DNA of 7,635 nt, from assembly GCA_035512595.1 (NCBI GenBank), contig DATKDU010000262.1, positions 1 through 7,635 of the forward strand, read 5' to 3'. Made by a program: the position numbers and the translations under genes. Source of the stretch: DATKDU01 sp035512595 (GTDB lineage Bacteria > Planctomycetota > Planctomycetia > Pirellulales > Pirellulaceae). The notes under the pieces are model-generated. The model saw nothing but the letters and a program-made list of their open reading frames with translations, had not been told where the DNA came from and searched no databases. Shown piece by piece: positions 1-5,892 of this stretch (position 1 is its first letter; the number at the start of each line of letters is the position of its first letter).

Positions 1-1716
1 ATCAGTGCTCTGGAACTTCATTCCCTTGGGGAGAAACGCGACCAGTTGGACGCTCCGTGCGGCTGCGGTGCCTGGATTCTCGATCGACAGGGTGTACGTC
101 GCCTGCCGCTCCAGATACCGCTTCTTGGGGCCGCTGACCGCTACGGACAGTTGCGGGGCGATGACCTCGATCTGCACCGTGTGCTGGGCGATGAGATTCC
201 CTTCCCCGCGGACGGTGACCATGTTTTCGATCAGCCCCGGCTTGTCGGCCGTGAGTTGTAGCTCAAGCTGCCGCGACTCGTTGGGCCGCAGCGTGCCGAT
301 CTCATATTCCAACTCGCTGCCGGCGACGTGCGCCAGCCCTTCGGGAACGTCCTCCTCAACGATGACGCCGGTTGCCGCGCCGGTCCCCGGGTTGCTCACC
401 GTGATTCCCAGCCGCACCGTCTCGCCGATCAGCACTTGCTTGGGGGCCGTATGCTCGATGTTGAGCAGTGGCCGCGTGCAAACCGAGCGGGCCGTGGCCC
501 GGCCGGCAAACGTGACGTGGGCCACGCTGCCAATCTCCCCTTCCTGCTCCGGCATGACCTGCATCGACAGGACGACTTCATCGCCCGGCTGCATCTCCCC
601 CAGTTGCCAGGCCAGCGAGCCGTCCTCGGCGAGTTGTGCTTCAGGGCTCGTGGCTTCTAGTCGCGTCCCCTGCGGCACCTGATCGGTCACCAGCACGTCG
701 TGCGCGGTCACCTGGCCTGCGTTGCGGACGCGGACCTCAAACGTCGCGGCCTTGCCCACCTGAATCTCGGCCGGCGCGAATTTTTCAATCGCAATCGACG
801 GCACTTGCGTCCCTTCAAACTGCCGTTCGCCGGGAGTGCCCCCCGAAGCAGCACTCCCCGCGGCATTCATTCCGCCAATCACTCGCGGAAATGAGACCGG
901 CTCGTCCGCCGCCGTTGACGCCAGCGGCTGCGTGCGGCGCGGGCTTAGGCCGGGCAAGGGTTGCGGCGTCCGCAGGATGCGGGCCGTTTCGGGCGTGACA
1001 ACCTCGGCCGGCTCGTCCGATCCGTTGGCACCGATGCTCGCATCGCCGGAAGAGTAACCGTTGCCTCCCCCGTCATATTGGTCACCCACTGCATACCGTC
1101 CTGCGCCACCGATTCCGTCTCCTCCCGGCTCGGCGCCAGGTTGTTCTTGACCTTCCGTAGTCAGCGACGCTTCATCGGCGACGCGGTAATTGCCCGGTAC
1201 AGTGGGCAACTGGCGAATTCGGCCGGCTACGGTGCCGGGGGATGATGGGTCATCTTCTGGTTGTTGCACATCGCCAGTGGCGTCACTCGTATATTCTTGC
1301 AGTGGTGACTGCGGAATCCCGCTCCCATCGTCACCATCGGCAATCCCCGCCTCCTGACCGGTAGTCGTATAGAGGCTGCCCGATTGAACCGCCGCGGGGT
1401 TTTGCTCCGCACCTTCGTTGTAGAGCGACTGGGCACTGGAATCTGGCAGGCCCGCCTGGCCGGAGACTCCCCGGATTGGCGAGCCGCCGGAAAGACCTTG
1501 CGTCGGATCGAGGTCTTCCGTCTGCGCATTGAGCTTGTTAGCGGCGGTCTGCGTCGGTTTGGGAGTGGGCCGCTTGGGCTTCATCTGCTGCGCGCCCGTG
1601 TAGACGGCAAATCCGCCGACTCCCAGGACCACGCCGGCCAGTCCGAGGCGGACGATCGTCGCCTTATTCTTCAAGTTTGCCAGCGGTGAGAGCAGGCTCC
1701 GAAGCTTCGCGAGCAT
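1..1716 (-). CDS. DUF11-type repeat protein, membrane-anchored or exported; C-terminus beyond the window
   Basis: The minus frame from the ATG at 1716 is open to base 1, giving 572 codons with no stop. The N-terminus is basic (K4, R6, K15, K17, R22). A hydrophobic stretch follows at about residues 24-40 (LGLAGVVLGVGGFAVYTG), fitting a signal anchor or signal peptide with the rest outside the cytoplasm. Residues 45-300 are a low-complexity Gly/Pro/Ser/Gln/Asp-rich linker. From about 306 come Ig-like repeats of some 105 residues with the DUF11 pattern (V.VRN.G...A..V.V.D.VP.G): repeat 1 at 306-416, repeat 2 at 417-519, repeat 3 from 520, cut by the edge. Such proteins are common in planctomycetes, often labelled DUF11 or OmcB-like, and are thought to be envelope or surface structural proteins. 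An AAGGA site seven bases upstream supports the start. No enzymatic motif is visible. The DUF11 call is firm; the cellular role is inferred. Confidence 0.85.
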   Translation of the reverse strand, partial: MLAKLRSLLSPLANLKNKATIVRLGLAGVVLGVGGFAVYTGAQQMKPKRPTPKPTQTAANKLNAQTEDLDPTQGLSGGSPIRGVSGQAGLPDSSAQSLYNEGAEQNPAAVQSGSLYTTTGQEAGIADGDDGSGIPQSPLQEYTSDATGDVQQPEDDPSSPGTVAGRIRQLPTVPGNYRVADEASLTTEGQEQPGAEPGGDGIGGAGRYAVGDQYDGGGNGYSSGDASIGANGSDEPAEVVTPETARILRTPQPLPGLSPRRTQPLASTAADEPVSFPRVIGGMNAAGSAASGGTPGERQFEGTQVPSIAIEKFAPAEIQVGKAATFEVRVRNAGQVTAHDVLVTDQVPQGTRLEATSPEAQLAEDGSLAWQLGEMQPGDEVVLSMQVMPEQEGEIGSVAHVTFAGRATARSVCTRPLLNIEHTAPKQVLIGETVRLGITVSNPGTGAATGVIVEEDVPEGLAHVAGSELEYEIGTLRPNESRQLELQLTADKPGLIENMVTVRGEGNLIAQHTVQIEVIAPQLSVAVSGPKKRYLERQATYTLSIENPGTAAARSVQLVAFLPKGMKFQSTD

Positions 1717-1723
1717 AACGCCA

Positions 1724-1728
1724 TCCTT
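1724..1728 (-). promoter_or_regulatory. Ribosome binding site of the DUF11-type gene
   Basis: On the minus strand AAGGA ends seven bases before the ATG at 1716. This is a normal Shine-Dalgarno spacing and fixes the start of a gene whose stop lies outside the window. Confidence 0.7.
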
Positions 1729-1742
1729 TGCGAAATTGCTAG

Positions 1743-1757
1743 CGGCAAGAATTGCCG
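1743..1757. promoter_or_regulatory. Short perfect inverted repeat in the leader of the DUF11-type gene
   Basis: CGGCAA and TTGCCG are perfect complements separated by GAA, 26 bases upstream of the start codon at 1716. The site could be an operator half-site pair or a small 5' UTR hairpin. The nearby word TGCTAGCGG occurs twice (1737-1745 and 1816-1824), the first copy overlapping this repeat. No clear -35/-10 pair could be read in 1717-1827. The sequence structure is seen directly; any function is a guess. Confidence 0.3.
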
Positions 1758-1827
1758 ACCTAAGCGGCGGGGGAATTACCACAATCCGCGCAGCGGGGGA
1801 AGCTCAGTTTGGCGCTGCTAGCGGGCC

Positions 1828-1995
1828 GGGTTCAGGGAGCAGGGTTCAGGGTTCAGGGTTCAGAGAGCAGAGAGCAGAGGTCAGAGGTCAGAAGGACAAA
1901 GTACGGAATTCATCTGCTCCTCGTTACTGGTCCCTGGCTCCTGGCTCCTGGCTCCTGGTTCCCGGTTCCTGAACCCTGAACCCTGAACCCTGAAC
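1828..1995. repeat. Heptamer array 1: 24 units, inverted-repeat arms
   Basis: The tract is 168 bases, exactly 24 heptamers in one phase. The left arm (1828-1890) has nine units: GGGTTCA, GGGAGCA, GAGAGCA and GAGGTCA types. The right arm (1933-1995) has nine units: CCTGGCT, CCTGGTT, CCCGGTT and CCTGAAC types. The middle 42 bases (1891-1932) are not clearly repetitive, but their length keeps the 7-base phase. Bases 1840-1863 and 1969-1992 form a perfect 24-base inverted repeat with a 105-base loop. The array begins four bases after the TAG of the 915-residue gene, so a minus-strand transcript would carry a long hairpin there, which could act as a 3' end or a processing or stability element. It lacks a U-tract, so a classical intrinsic terminator is not indicated. 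Confidence 0.9.
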
Positions 1996-1999
1996 TCCA

Positions 2000-4747
2000 C
2001 TACCGCTCCGCAACCACCGTGTAATTGAGAATCCGCGAGCCGCCGATTTCCTCGGCCCGCAGCCAGAGCTTCTTGCCGATCAAGTCCTCTCCGTTGGGGA
2101 GAACGAAGACGACCGTGTTCTTGCCGCGGCCGAGGTTCATCACCTGCCGCGTCTGCCGCCGTCGGCCGGGTGGAAACAGGACCGACTGGAAGCTCATGAA
2201 GCTGTCGGTAAGGTTGGTCAGGTGCTGCTCGACGATCAGCGTGCCGTCCTCGCGGAGGCGCGTGGTCATGTCGATCTTCACGTCGTCGAGCCCCAGCGGC
2301 AGCGTGCGATAGACGCGGAAGCGATAGTTGCGATCGGCCGTCATATCGACGTCGATCTGCACCGGCTGCGGCCCGCTGTTGGCGTCCTGCTGGAGGACGA
2401 TGCGGAGCGGGTGATTCAGCTCTTCCCCTTCCGCCAGCTTGAATCGCCTCGGGGCCCGATCGAACGACCAGGAGCTGGGTGCGTTGAGCGTCAGGCTCCC
2501 TCCCACGCTTTGACTGATCGGGCTGGTACACAAGATCCGCAGAACCTGGTCGCGGCCGAACACGCTATCCAGGCTCGGGCGGTCAAACGTCAAACCGACC
2601 TGCCACCGCGCCACCGCCTCGCTGATTCCCACCAAGAAAGTCGGCACCGGCGTGGCCTCGACTTCCTGCTCCGCGAAGTCGCCGTTCACGGCAGTGCGAG
2701 GAGACGACTGCCGCCCCCACATGTCGAGTTGTACGATCTCCTCGCCGAAGTACATTCGCTCGACCGTGGGCTTGTCGTTCCACAGCACCATGATCGCCTT
2801 GCCGTCGCGGACGAAGACGTGGTTGGAGCTCCCGCCGGGGAGTTGCCACGAGCCGACGTACTGCGCCCCGGCCAGCGACAGGGCGGTCGTTCGCCACGGC
2901 AGAAACAACTCGCCAGGCGTGCCGTCAGGGTTCATCAGCCCCCGCTCGGCATCGAAGGGGGCGGGCACGAAGATCGCCTCGGCGCCGTGAATCTTGGCGG
3001 CGACCATCCGCATCACCAGGTCCCGGGCCCGCGTGTCCAGGTCGTACTCCTGGGCGGGAAGCGGCGCCAGGAGCAGCCACCGCTGGGCGGGCGTGGCGGG
3101 TTTAGCAACCGGCGCACGCCGCGAGACGAGCCGCGGCGTGGTGAGTGGTGAGTAGTGAGTGGTGAGTGGTGGAGAGTCCTGTCTCCTGTCCCCTGATTCC
3201 TGTCCCCTGTCTCCTGACTCCTGATTCCTGGCCAGATAGGTTCCAATCTCCTCGGCAGTCAGCGGCGGGTCGCTCCCCAGCGAGAGGAATTCCCACGACC
3301 TGGTTTCCGCCGCCGGGAACGGGGACATCCACCGCCAACCGAAGCCGACGTGCGTCTCCGGACTGAAGTGGCGAATGTGCGTTTTGATCTCCGCGATCTT
3401 GGCCGGCAGATTCGGATAGCCGACGAGGCTGAAGTCCCGGTCGTTGCCAAGCTGCCAGTACCGCACCTTGAGCGACAGCCGCGTGAGCACCGGGCTGAGG
3501 GCCGCTTTCCACTGAGCCGCGTCGTTCAGGGCGTCGGCGACGAAGCCCCATTGCGCGGGACGCAGTGCTTCTCCCCCCTCGACCGGCAGCCGATCGAGGA
3601 CCCCCACCAGCTCGATCCGCTCCAGGCTCAACCGCTCGGCAAACCAGGCCAGCTTGTCGGCCGCCGCGCCGTCCCGCTCGCTGAACCAGATCGGATACTT
3701 CACCCAGTGTACGCCCGCTTCGGAAAGGAGCGAAGCGAACGGACCCAGATCGGCCGGCGCTTCCTCAGCCGCCAGCGACCAGCCGAACTCGCCCTGCGAT
3801 ATACGGGCGGCGGGTGGAGCGACCACGAGACTCACCGAGCGGGCCAGCGCCGACTGCCGCTCGCCGTGCAGCGACACCCGCACTCGGTAAAACCCATACT
3901 CGGGGACTGGCGGCCGCCACTTGGCGCGGCCCACGTATCCCTCGCTAGCGCGCTCGTCCGCGGGGAGCGCCACAGCGCCGCCAGCGGCCGGCGATCGGGG
4001 GGCGGCTCCGCTGAACACCAGCCGATCGCGGTGCGCGGCAAGCTGCTTGCCGTGTAAGTCGAGCAGCTCGAACGAAACCTCGGCACTTGACTCGGTGATG
4101 CCGGACAGCTCGCAGGTGACTTCCACGTCCGACATGGACGTGAATAGGTGATGCTCATTCCCTGCGGTGACGGTAATCCGCGGCAGTCGCGAGAATCGCA
4201 GGTTGGCGAAGTGGACGCTGCCGGCCAGGTCGTGCCGGCGGGCGCGCGGCTCGACGTGCAGCGAAATCACCGCTTGGGTCGCTCGCGGATCGGCGGCCGT
4301 GATCGGCCCGATCTTGACGGTCCGCCACTTGTCGTCGGAGACAACCACCGGCGAGCGGTGCCGCTCCAGGACGTTTCCCAGATCGTCGTACAGCGCCAGC
4401 AAGGCGTAGGCCCCTTCGTGGCGAATGCCGACGGTGCGGATATCAACGTCCAGGACGTAACTGAACCGGGCGGAGATATCAACTGCGGGCGCCGAGACCG
4501 CGGCGGCGCCGCCGTTCATGCCGATTCGCAGCGAGCTTTGGCCGGACGGATCGACGTCCAGGCCGATCTTCAAGAACTCGTAATAATCCCCGCCCCGGCG
4601 GCGGCTCCAGCCGTCGGGCCAGCCGTCGTAGTTGCGATCGACCGCGGGACCGAAATCGCAGCGGTAGATCTCGACCGCGTGCTCCACGGCGGCATCCGTG
4701 GGCGCTCCGCCAAGTGCCGATACAATGATGAGCGCGACTGGATGCAT
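2000..4747 (-). CDS. Exported protein with beta-sandwich ends and a degenerate glycoside-hydrolase-like core
   Basis: This 915-residue protein starts MHPVALIIVSALGG, a short signal-peptide-like segment with no Lys or Arg, and a likely cut near residue 20. Residues 25-190 look like a carbohydrate-binding-type beta-sandwich (FGP..DRNYDGWPDGW near 32-47). Residues 191-310 look like a second beta domain. Residues 318-600 resemble a clan GH-A TIM barrel: FGWSL at 321, AGVHWVKYPIWF at 344-355, and WQLGNDRD at 431-438, where such enzymes usually carry an Asn-Glu acid/base pair. Here the Glu is Asp436. A nucleophile Glu is also not obvious at the strand near 557-568. Residues 640-915 are beta-rich domains. 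Residues 507-537 are encoded by a heptamer array. The ATG at 4747 is the only start between it and an in-frame stop at 4823-4825, yet it has no Shine-Dalgarno site. Function is unknown; a non-catalytic sugar-binding role is inferred. The coding call is firm. Confidence 0.85.
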   Translation of the reverse strand: MHPVALIIVSALGGAPTDAAVEHAVEIYRCDFGPAVDRNYDGWPDGWSRRRGGDYYEFLKIGLDVDPSGQSSLRIGMNGGAAAVSAPAVDISARFSYVLDVDIRTVGIRHEGAYALLALYDDLGNVLERHRSPVVVSDDKWRTVKIGPITAADPRATQAVISLHVEPRARRHDLAGSVHFANLRFSRLPRITVTAGNEHHLFTSMSDVEVTCELSGITESSAEVSFELLDLHGKQLAAHRDRLVFSGAAPRSPAAGGAVALPADERASEGYVGRAKWRPPVPEYGFYRVRVSLHGERQSALARSVSLVVAPPAARISQGEFGWSLAAEEAPADLGPFASLLSEAGVHWVKYPIWFSERDGAAADKLAWFAERLSLERIELVGVLDRLPVEGGEALRPAQWGFVADALNDAAQWKAALSPVLTRLSLKVRYWQLGNDRDFSLVGYPNLPAKIAEIKTHIRHFSPETHVGFGWRWMSPFPAAETRSWEFLSLGSDPPLTAEEIGTYLARNQESGDRGQESGDRRQDSPPLTTHYSPLTTPRLVSRRAPVAKPATPAQRWLLLAPLPAQEYDLDTRARDLVMRMVAAKIHGAEAIFVPAPFDAERGLMNPDGTPGELFLPWRTTALSLAGAQYVGSWQLPGGSSNHVFVRDGKAIMVLWNDKPTVERMYFGEEIVQLDMWGRQSSPRTAVNGDFAEQEVEATPVPTFLVGISEAVARWQVGLTFDRPSLDSVFGRDQVLRILCTSPISQSVGGSLTLNAPSSWSFDRAPRRFKLAEGEELNHPLRIVLQQDANSGPQPVQIDVDMTADRNYRFRVYRTLPLGLDDVKIDMTTRLREDGTLIVEQHLTNLTDSFMSFQSVLFPPGRRRQTRQVMNLGRGKNTVVFVLPNGEDLIGKKLWLRAEEIGGSRILNYTVVAER
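3138..3228. repeat. Heptamer array 2, inside the reading frame of the 915-residue protein
   Basis: Thirteen heptamers lie in strict phase. On the plus strand there are five GTGGTGA-type units (3138-3172), a junction unit AGAGTCC (3173-3179), then seven TGTCTCC/TGTCCCC/TGATTCC/TGACTCC-type units (3180-3228). The gene runs on the minus strand, where the tract is free of stop codons in all three frames, and it is translated as about residues 507-537 (QESGDRGQESGDRR, then PLTTHYSPLTT). The plus strand does contain TGA and TAG. The two halves are not complementary, so no long hairpin is expected. The tract falls between predicted elements of the TIM-barrel-like domain, where a loop could tolerate it. 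The length of 91 is not a multiple of three, so a simple insertion of just these units would shift the frame; extra bases at the ends must be involved. Confidence 0.88.
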
Positions 4748-4755
4748 GAGGTGGA

Positions 4756-5028
4756 GGGTTCGGGGTTCGGGGTTCGGGGTTCGGGGTTCGGGGTTCGGGG
4801 TTCGGGGTTCGGGGTTCGGGGTTCAGGGTTCGGGGTTCGGAGGCCGGAGGTCAGAGGTCGGAGGTCAGAGGTCGGAGGTCAGAGGTCGGAGGTCGGAGGT
4901 CAGAGGTCGGAGGTCAGAGGTCAGAGGTCGGAGGTCGGAGGTCGGATATCCGTCTCCTGCCTCCTGCATCCTGCCTCCTGTTTCCTGTCTCCTGAACCCT
5001 GAACCCCGAACCCTGAACCCTGAACCCT
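4756..5028. repeat. Heptamer array 3: 39 units filling a divergent intergenic region
   Basis: The tract is 273 bases, exactly 39 heptamers with no phase slip. Units 1-12 are GGGTTCG with one GGGTTCA (4756-4839). Units 13-27 are GAGGCCG then GAGGTCA or GAGGTCG (4840-4944). Unit 28 is GATATCC (4945-4951), part of the self-complementary GGATATCC. Units 29-34 are GTCTCCT, GCCTCCT, GCATCCT or GTTTCCT (4952-4993), and units 35-39 are GAACCCT or GAACCCC (4994-5028). The order mirrors about the centre: outer GGGTTC pairs with outer GAACCC, and inner GGAGG with inner CCTCC. Bases 4819-4838 and 5001-5020 are a perfect 20-base inverted repeat. Of the 311 bases between the two divergent start codons, only 8 on the left and 30 on the right lie outside the array, so promoters for both genes must lie inside it or further away. 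Confidence 0.95.
4762..4838 (+). other. Potential G-quadruplex tract (GGGG separated by TTC)
   Basis: Nine consecutive GGGG runs, each followed by TTC, occupy 4762-4824. A GGG run at 4826-4828 and another GGGG at 4832-4835 follow. Four-G runs with three-base loops are a strong quadruplex pattern on the plus strand, with the C-rich complement on the minus strand. The word differs from the ciliate telomere repeat GGGGTT by one added C. For the minus-strand gene starting at 4747, the G-rich strand is the template. Quadruplex formation in the cell is inferred. Confidence 0.55.
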
Positions 5029-5044
5029 CTCACCGTAGGCAATC

Positions 5045-5050
5045 AAGGGA
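5045..5050 (+). promoter_or_regulatory. Ribosome binding site of the isomerase gene
   Basis: AAGGGA ends eight bases before the GTG at 5059. It decides for this GTG start over any downstream ATG, and it lies just outside heptamer array 3. Confidence 0.75.
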
Positions 5051-5058
5051 CATCAACC

Positions 5059-5841
5059 GTGCTACAGATCAAAGTTGGAGTACAACTGGCAAGCCTACGT
5101 TTGCCCTTCAAGCAAGGGTTGCTCACGGCGGCTCAAATGGGGGCCGACGCGGTCGAAATCGACCTCCGTAACGAGCTGCGTCCGGAGGAACTTTCCCGCA
5201 CGGGGATCCGGCATGTGCGGAAGATGCTGGATGATCTGAATCTGCGGGTGAGCTGCGCCGCCTTTCGTACCCGGCGGGGGTACGACGCAGCGGACGGTCT
5301 CGACCGGCGGATCGAGGCGACCAAGGACGCGCTGCGGACGGCTTACGAGCTCGGGACCACGGTCGTCGTCAACCATATCGGCCGCGTGCCGACGGAAGAG
5401 AACCCCGCCGCCTGGGACTTGATGCGCGAGGCGCTGGCCGACATTGGCAAAGTGGGCCAGCGAGTGGGGGCGACCTTGGCCGCCGAAACCGGGACCGAGA
5501 TTGGCGAGGAACTGCTGCGGCTCATTGACTCGCTGCCCCCCGGAACGCTTGGCGTCGATCTGCACCCGGCCAATTTGATCCTCCACAACCACTCCCCGCG
5601 GCAGGCGGCCGGCGCCCTGGCCGAGCACGTCATTCACGTCCATGCGGCCGACGCCACCCGCGACCTGGCCGAACGCCGCAACATCGAGGTCCCCCTCGGC
5701 CGCGGCACTGCCGAGTTCCCCGAGCTGCTCGCCATCCTGGAAGAGCACCGCTTCCGGGGATACATCACGATCGAGCGCCGGCAGAGCGACAAGCCGGTGT
5801 TCGAGATCAGCCAGGCGGTACAGTACCTCCGCAACTTGTAG
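5059..5841 (+). CDS. Sugar phosphate isomerase/epimerase family protein (xylose isomerase-like TIM barrel)
   Basis: This 260-residue cytoplasmic protein starts at GTG and has a good Shine-Dalgarno site. It shows the alternating strand-helix pattern of the AP endonuclease 2/xylose isomerase-like TIM barrel: GADAVEID at 28-35 (strand 2), VVVNHIGR at 102-109 (strand 4), LAAETG at 140-145, LGVDLHPAN at 164-172, VIHVHAADA at 191-199 and YITIERR at 235-241. The likely metal ligands Glu143, Asp167, His193 or His195, and Glu239 follow the family's Glu-Asp-His-Glu set. PLGRGTAEFPELLAIL at 212-227 matches the usual G.G..D/E segment before the last strand. Members isomerise or epimerise sugars or inositols using a divalent metal; the substrate cannot be told here. 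The length is normal and the key residues are intact, so it is probably active. It is divergent from the 915-residue gene and convergent with recQ 51 bases away. Confidence 0.9.
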   Translation: MLQIKVGVQLASLRLPFKQGLLTAAQMGADAVEIDLRNELRPEELSRTGIRHVRKMLDDLNLRVSCAAFRTRRGYDAADGLDRRIEATKDALRTAYELGTTVVVNHIGRVPTEENPAAWDLMREALADIGKVGQRVGATLAAETGTEIGEELLRLIDSLPPGTLGVDLHPANLILHNHSPRQAAGALAEHVIHVHAADATRDLAERRNIEVPLGRGTAEFPELLAILEEHRFRGYITIERRQSDKPVFEISQAVQYLRNL

Positions 5842-5892
5842 AAGGGCACTGGTGGGCTGTCGCCTGCAAGGGCTAGTCCGCTTGAGGCGGTT

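Noticed and set aside
1..1245. Several plus-strand open frames in the first 1.2 kb
   Set aside because: They are antisense to the DUF11-type frame, which is open without a stop for 572 codons and carries clear repeat domains.
1828..1995. Insertion sequence or MITE ends
   Set aside because: The arms are tandem heptamers, not unique terminal inverted repeats. No target-site duplication or transposase is visible.
2222..3151. Long plus-strand open frame (309 codons) opposite the 915-residue gene
   Set aside because: It is a GC-rich antisense shadow: its translation shows no domain, is rich in Arg, His and Pro, and ends in array 2, while the minus strand encodes a coherent exported protein.
3138..3228. 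Sequencing or assembly error making the 915-residue gene look intact
   Set aside because: The frame is the same on both sides of the array and both flanks fit the same barrel-like domain; it cannot be fully excluded without reads.
4756..5028. CRISPR array
   Set aside because: Units are seven bases with no unique spacers of constant length, and there are no cas genes.
4148..5171. Plus-strand open frames running into array 3 with repeated Gly-Ser-Gly-Phe-Gly-Val-Arg translation
   Set aside because: The repeat peptide only reflects the stop-free GGGTTCG units, and the upstream part is antisense to the exported-protein gene. There is no ribosome site or recognisable domain.
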